Assembly (NCBI RefSeq): GCF_932274485.2
Contig: NC_065882.2
Coordinates: forward strand, 12,879,390 to 12,943,389
DNA: 64,000 bases
Direction of reading: 5' to 3'
Source of the DNA: Patella vulgata
Lineage: Eukaryota; Mollusca; Gastropoda; Patellidae
Shown: in pieces, positions 61,709 to 64,000 of the stretch
Layout of the letters: each line of letters begins with the position of its first letter
How positions within the stretch are numbered: position 1 is the first letter of the stretch
Notes under the pieces: generated by a model
Seen by the model: only the letters and a program-made list of their open reading frames with translations
Database searches by the model: none
Told to the model about the DNA's origin: nothing
Position numbers and translations under genes: made by a program

Positions 61709-63742
61709 CACTTAATGCAGGAACTAATTAGTCCAACACCTGAGAGCTGGCCCTGTATATAAAATTGTGTTTTAGAAAGAACGAGCATAGCCTTCCTCCT
61801 ACACAACAATTGTCAGCAACCCATGTTTCAGCTGGGACAGTCCTGACCACAGCTCCCATCAACACCAGTTAACATCTGCGTCTGAAAAGTATGTGACCGA
61901 AAACATTGGTCTACTGTAAAAGAAACATGCTGCGAAAATACTATAACCGCTTAATGTAAGACAATAATACAAAATTTGAAACCATTAAGTCTTTTTTCAA
62001 TCAATACGCAAAAAAAAAAAACTTCCGGAGACACAAAACTATTAATTTGATTAGAATTTTTGTGTAAACTGCTGTAGTTCTGTCAATAAGAGTTTGAATT
62101 TTATAATGATTATATTAAAATATATTTGAAACCTCTTAAGATTGGAAAGGTTCTCGAATCTGTAGTACAGAAATTGAACTAAGAAACTTCCTGAGTTAGA
62201 GTTTTATGATAAGCAAAGTTTGCCAGGGGTGATAAAAACTTCTCAAATAACATCTCAAATCTTAATATAACTTTCGGGTTTCTGACAAACGCAGCTTGCT
62301 GCCAGATTTATCTTATAAAATATCAAGTCTACATTAATTCCGACCAAAAAACTTCAAATAACCTATTTCAACAAAATCTGATAGGACTGATGGACTACCG
62401 GACTCAAATTTGTGGAAATATTCAAGAAAAATATTTCTTATTTATGATTTATTAAACCTAAGTAATGTTTTGATGATTACCATCTTGAAATTAAAAGATT
62501 GGCAATTTTGATTGAGTTAAATGAGGTTTATGAAACCATGTCAGTTATATTCCAGAAAAATCTTGACACTCTTCTTTTAATTGACAAGTGTCAGTGGAAA
62601 CACTTCACTTATTGTATTAAGGAGGGGGGGGGGGCGGGGGAAATTAAAATCTAAGGGGCCAATCTCGATTATATTTCGGAATAAACCTGCTTAATTTTGT
62701 GTGAAAAGCCCTTAAAACCCTCTACCTTAGGGTCGAGCAACTAACTCAATATACCTGATACGTTTTCAAACAACTTAAACCAGTCAGTCTTCATCTGGAA
62801 ATGGTGACTAGTGTCCCAAATGCTGTATTATTTTATAAAAAATTACCCTACATTATCAAGTACAGAACATGCATCACACACTGTTTTGACCTCTAAAGGG
62901 ACGGTAATAGATTATAAGGTCACCCAACGAAAAATTGACCCAAAATCTTAAAAGGGTTACGCGTCCGGATAAGCATTTTTGACGTCCAGTTCACGTCCAA
63001 ACGACTCAATATTTTGAGCTGAAATTTTCAGACAAGTTATTTTGGCGCTTAAATTTCAATTTCATACATACACAGACTTTTATTTCTAAGACTCTGTTTA
63101 AATGGGGATGGTCCCTTTAAATAATTTCCATCAAGTTTAATCAAACGTCTGTTTGTTCTTTTAATTGACTAGTGTCAGTATAAACACTTTACTTATTTTA
63201 GGAGGGAAACAAAATTAAATTTTAAACAATTTCATCAAGTATAGTCTAAAATATTTTTTTTTATACTAGTGTAAACAGATTCAAAAGTAAATAGACATCA
63301 ATCATTTGTCAAGAAACAAATTTAAAATTTGAACCAAGTTTTAGTCATAGATACTTTTCTGCATTTAAAAAAATTTCAAAAAGTAAAATAGCATTAATTT
63401 CCCCGATTTCTATCAACATGTACGCCCATCTTCTCGTATCATAATAAACACACAATCTTTTTATATTTACAAGAAATTAAAAATAAACAGTCATGTGTAA
63501 TATGAGCCAATTAAAAAAACTTGAAAGGGGAAACAACTCTGGGTGGGATATCGTATATCGAAATAACCACTCTTTTTTTGTCAAGGAGTCAGAATTTTAA
63601 AATCTTATAAATAAATAGTAAAGATAGAAAGGTCTCTGAGGTGGCAAAATCATATTCTTGGAAGTAAGATTCAATTACAAGTCAAAATATTCATAGCTAT
63701 CCCAATACATTATTTCCACATCAAGTTACGTTGCATTCACGT

Positions 63743-64000
63743 CAGCCACCATAGCTTAGTGAGCAGGTCCATGAAAGTTTCTCAAATTTTTCAGCTTGGT
63801 TTCCTCTCATCAGCTGTGGTACAGGATGGAGCGTCCGACAAGAAAATTTTGGAGGGTTTGAAACATCAAGGTCCTGTATACATGTAAAAGATCCCGTAAC
63901 AGTTGGAATTCAACAAATAGTGTCCTGGCAAAATGTCCCTCATAGCACACGGAATGGCATACCAGTCTTCCTTAGCCCGCTTGGTACAGAAAAGTAGGAC
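63743..64000 (+). mobile_element. SINE family B, plus strand, runs off the window
   Basis: It starts with the head (agccaccatagcttagtgag) and continues through atgtaaaagatcccgtaaca and catagcacacggaatggcat to cagaaaagtaggac at the window edge. The (ATTTC)n tail should lie just beyond. Confidence 0.8.

Larger units (their letters stand above)
42595..64000 (-). other. Upstream LAR intron (partial), SINE-rich
   Basis: This is inferred intron 5' of the Ig3 exon. No Ig2 motifs (a WFKD-like strand or a CVAxNxxG-like strand) were found on the minus strand. It carries most of the youngest family A SINEs, the LINE fragment, both foldback elements and several minisatellites. Stretches where I see nothing recognisable are 42600-43550, 46020-46700, 47340-47560, 48000-48410, 49890-50640, 50960-51220, 54110-55650, 57040-57850, 58210-58570, 60345-61420 and 61725-63740. 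Confidence 0.6.

Noticed and set aside
1-64000. Retrovirus-like, LTR or Polinton-type elements
   Set aside because: No long terminal repeats, gag-pol motifs, capsid or polymerase-like frames were seen on either strand.

Overview
The window looks like AT-rich, intron-dominated animal DNA, most likely from a marine mollusc or another lophotrochozoan. That guess rests on the style of its SINEs and on the gene present, not on any species-diagnostic sequence. Only one host gene is securely identified. Two exons on the minus strand (42325-42594 and 37769-38056) encode the third immunoglobulin domain and the first fibronectin type III domain of a LAR-type receptor protein tyrosine phosphatase (the Lar / PTPRF-PTPRD-PTPRS family). 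Both exons have phase-1 borders, and they join in frame across a 4,268-bp intron. I found no neighbouring Ig2 or FN3-2 exon, so nearly all of the window appears to be intron of this one gene: at least 21.4 kb upstream (42595-64000) and at least 37.7 kb downstream (1-37768). Short exons could have been missed.

The rest is mostly mobile-element and tandem-repeat sequence. Two tRNA-headed SINE families dominate. Family A has a tRNA-Ser/Leu-like head, a core containing a conserved cctcccactgctaaagaccc run, and a 3' end of gttaaaccccattt followed by (CT)n. Family B has a different tRNA-like head, a core with gtgcacgtaaaagatccc, and the same gttaaaccccattt end followed by (ATTTC)n. About 30 A and 25 B copies or fragments are visible. 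Several full A copies carry clear 8-14 bp target-site duplications (29961, 44771, 45461, 49650, 51482, 53805, 61435). Most copies of both families lie in the same orientation as the host gene (sense on the minus strand).

Other elements are a decayed LINE 3' end with recognisable reverse-transcriptase C-terminal sequence (48420-49020, minus), a possible second LINE 3' tail near 50726-50815, four copies of a TTAA-flanked MITE (11503, 18660, 39872, 59941), a foldback element built of tandem short repeats (58584-59173) that may carry a captured exon-like piece, and a foldback element with a 43-bp tandem array inserted into an A SINE (53312-53709). At least fifteen minisatellites or local tandem duplications are spread through the window, the clearest being a 27-bp array at 8712-9078.

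I saw no rRNA, functional tRNA, CRISPR array, retrovirus-like element or Polinton. Most open reading frames of 60-170 codons fall inside SINEs or tandem repeats, or look random. Two short unexplained ones (36171-36404 and 38281-38463) and one exon-like piece (17259-17311) are recorded with low confidence.
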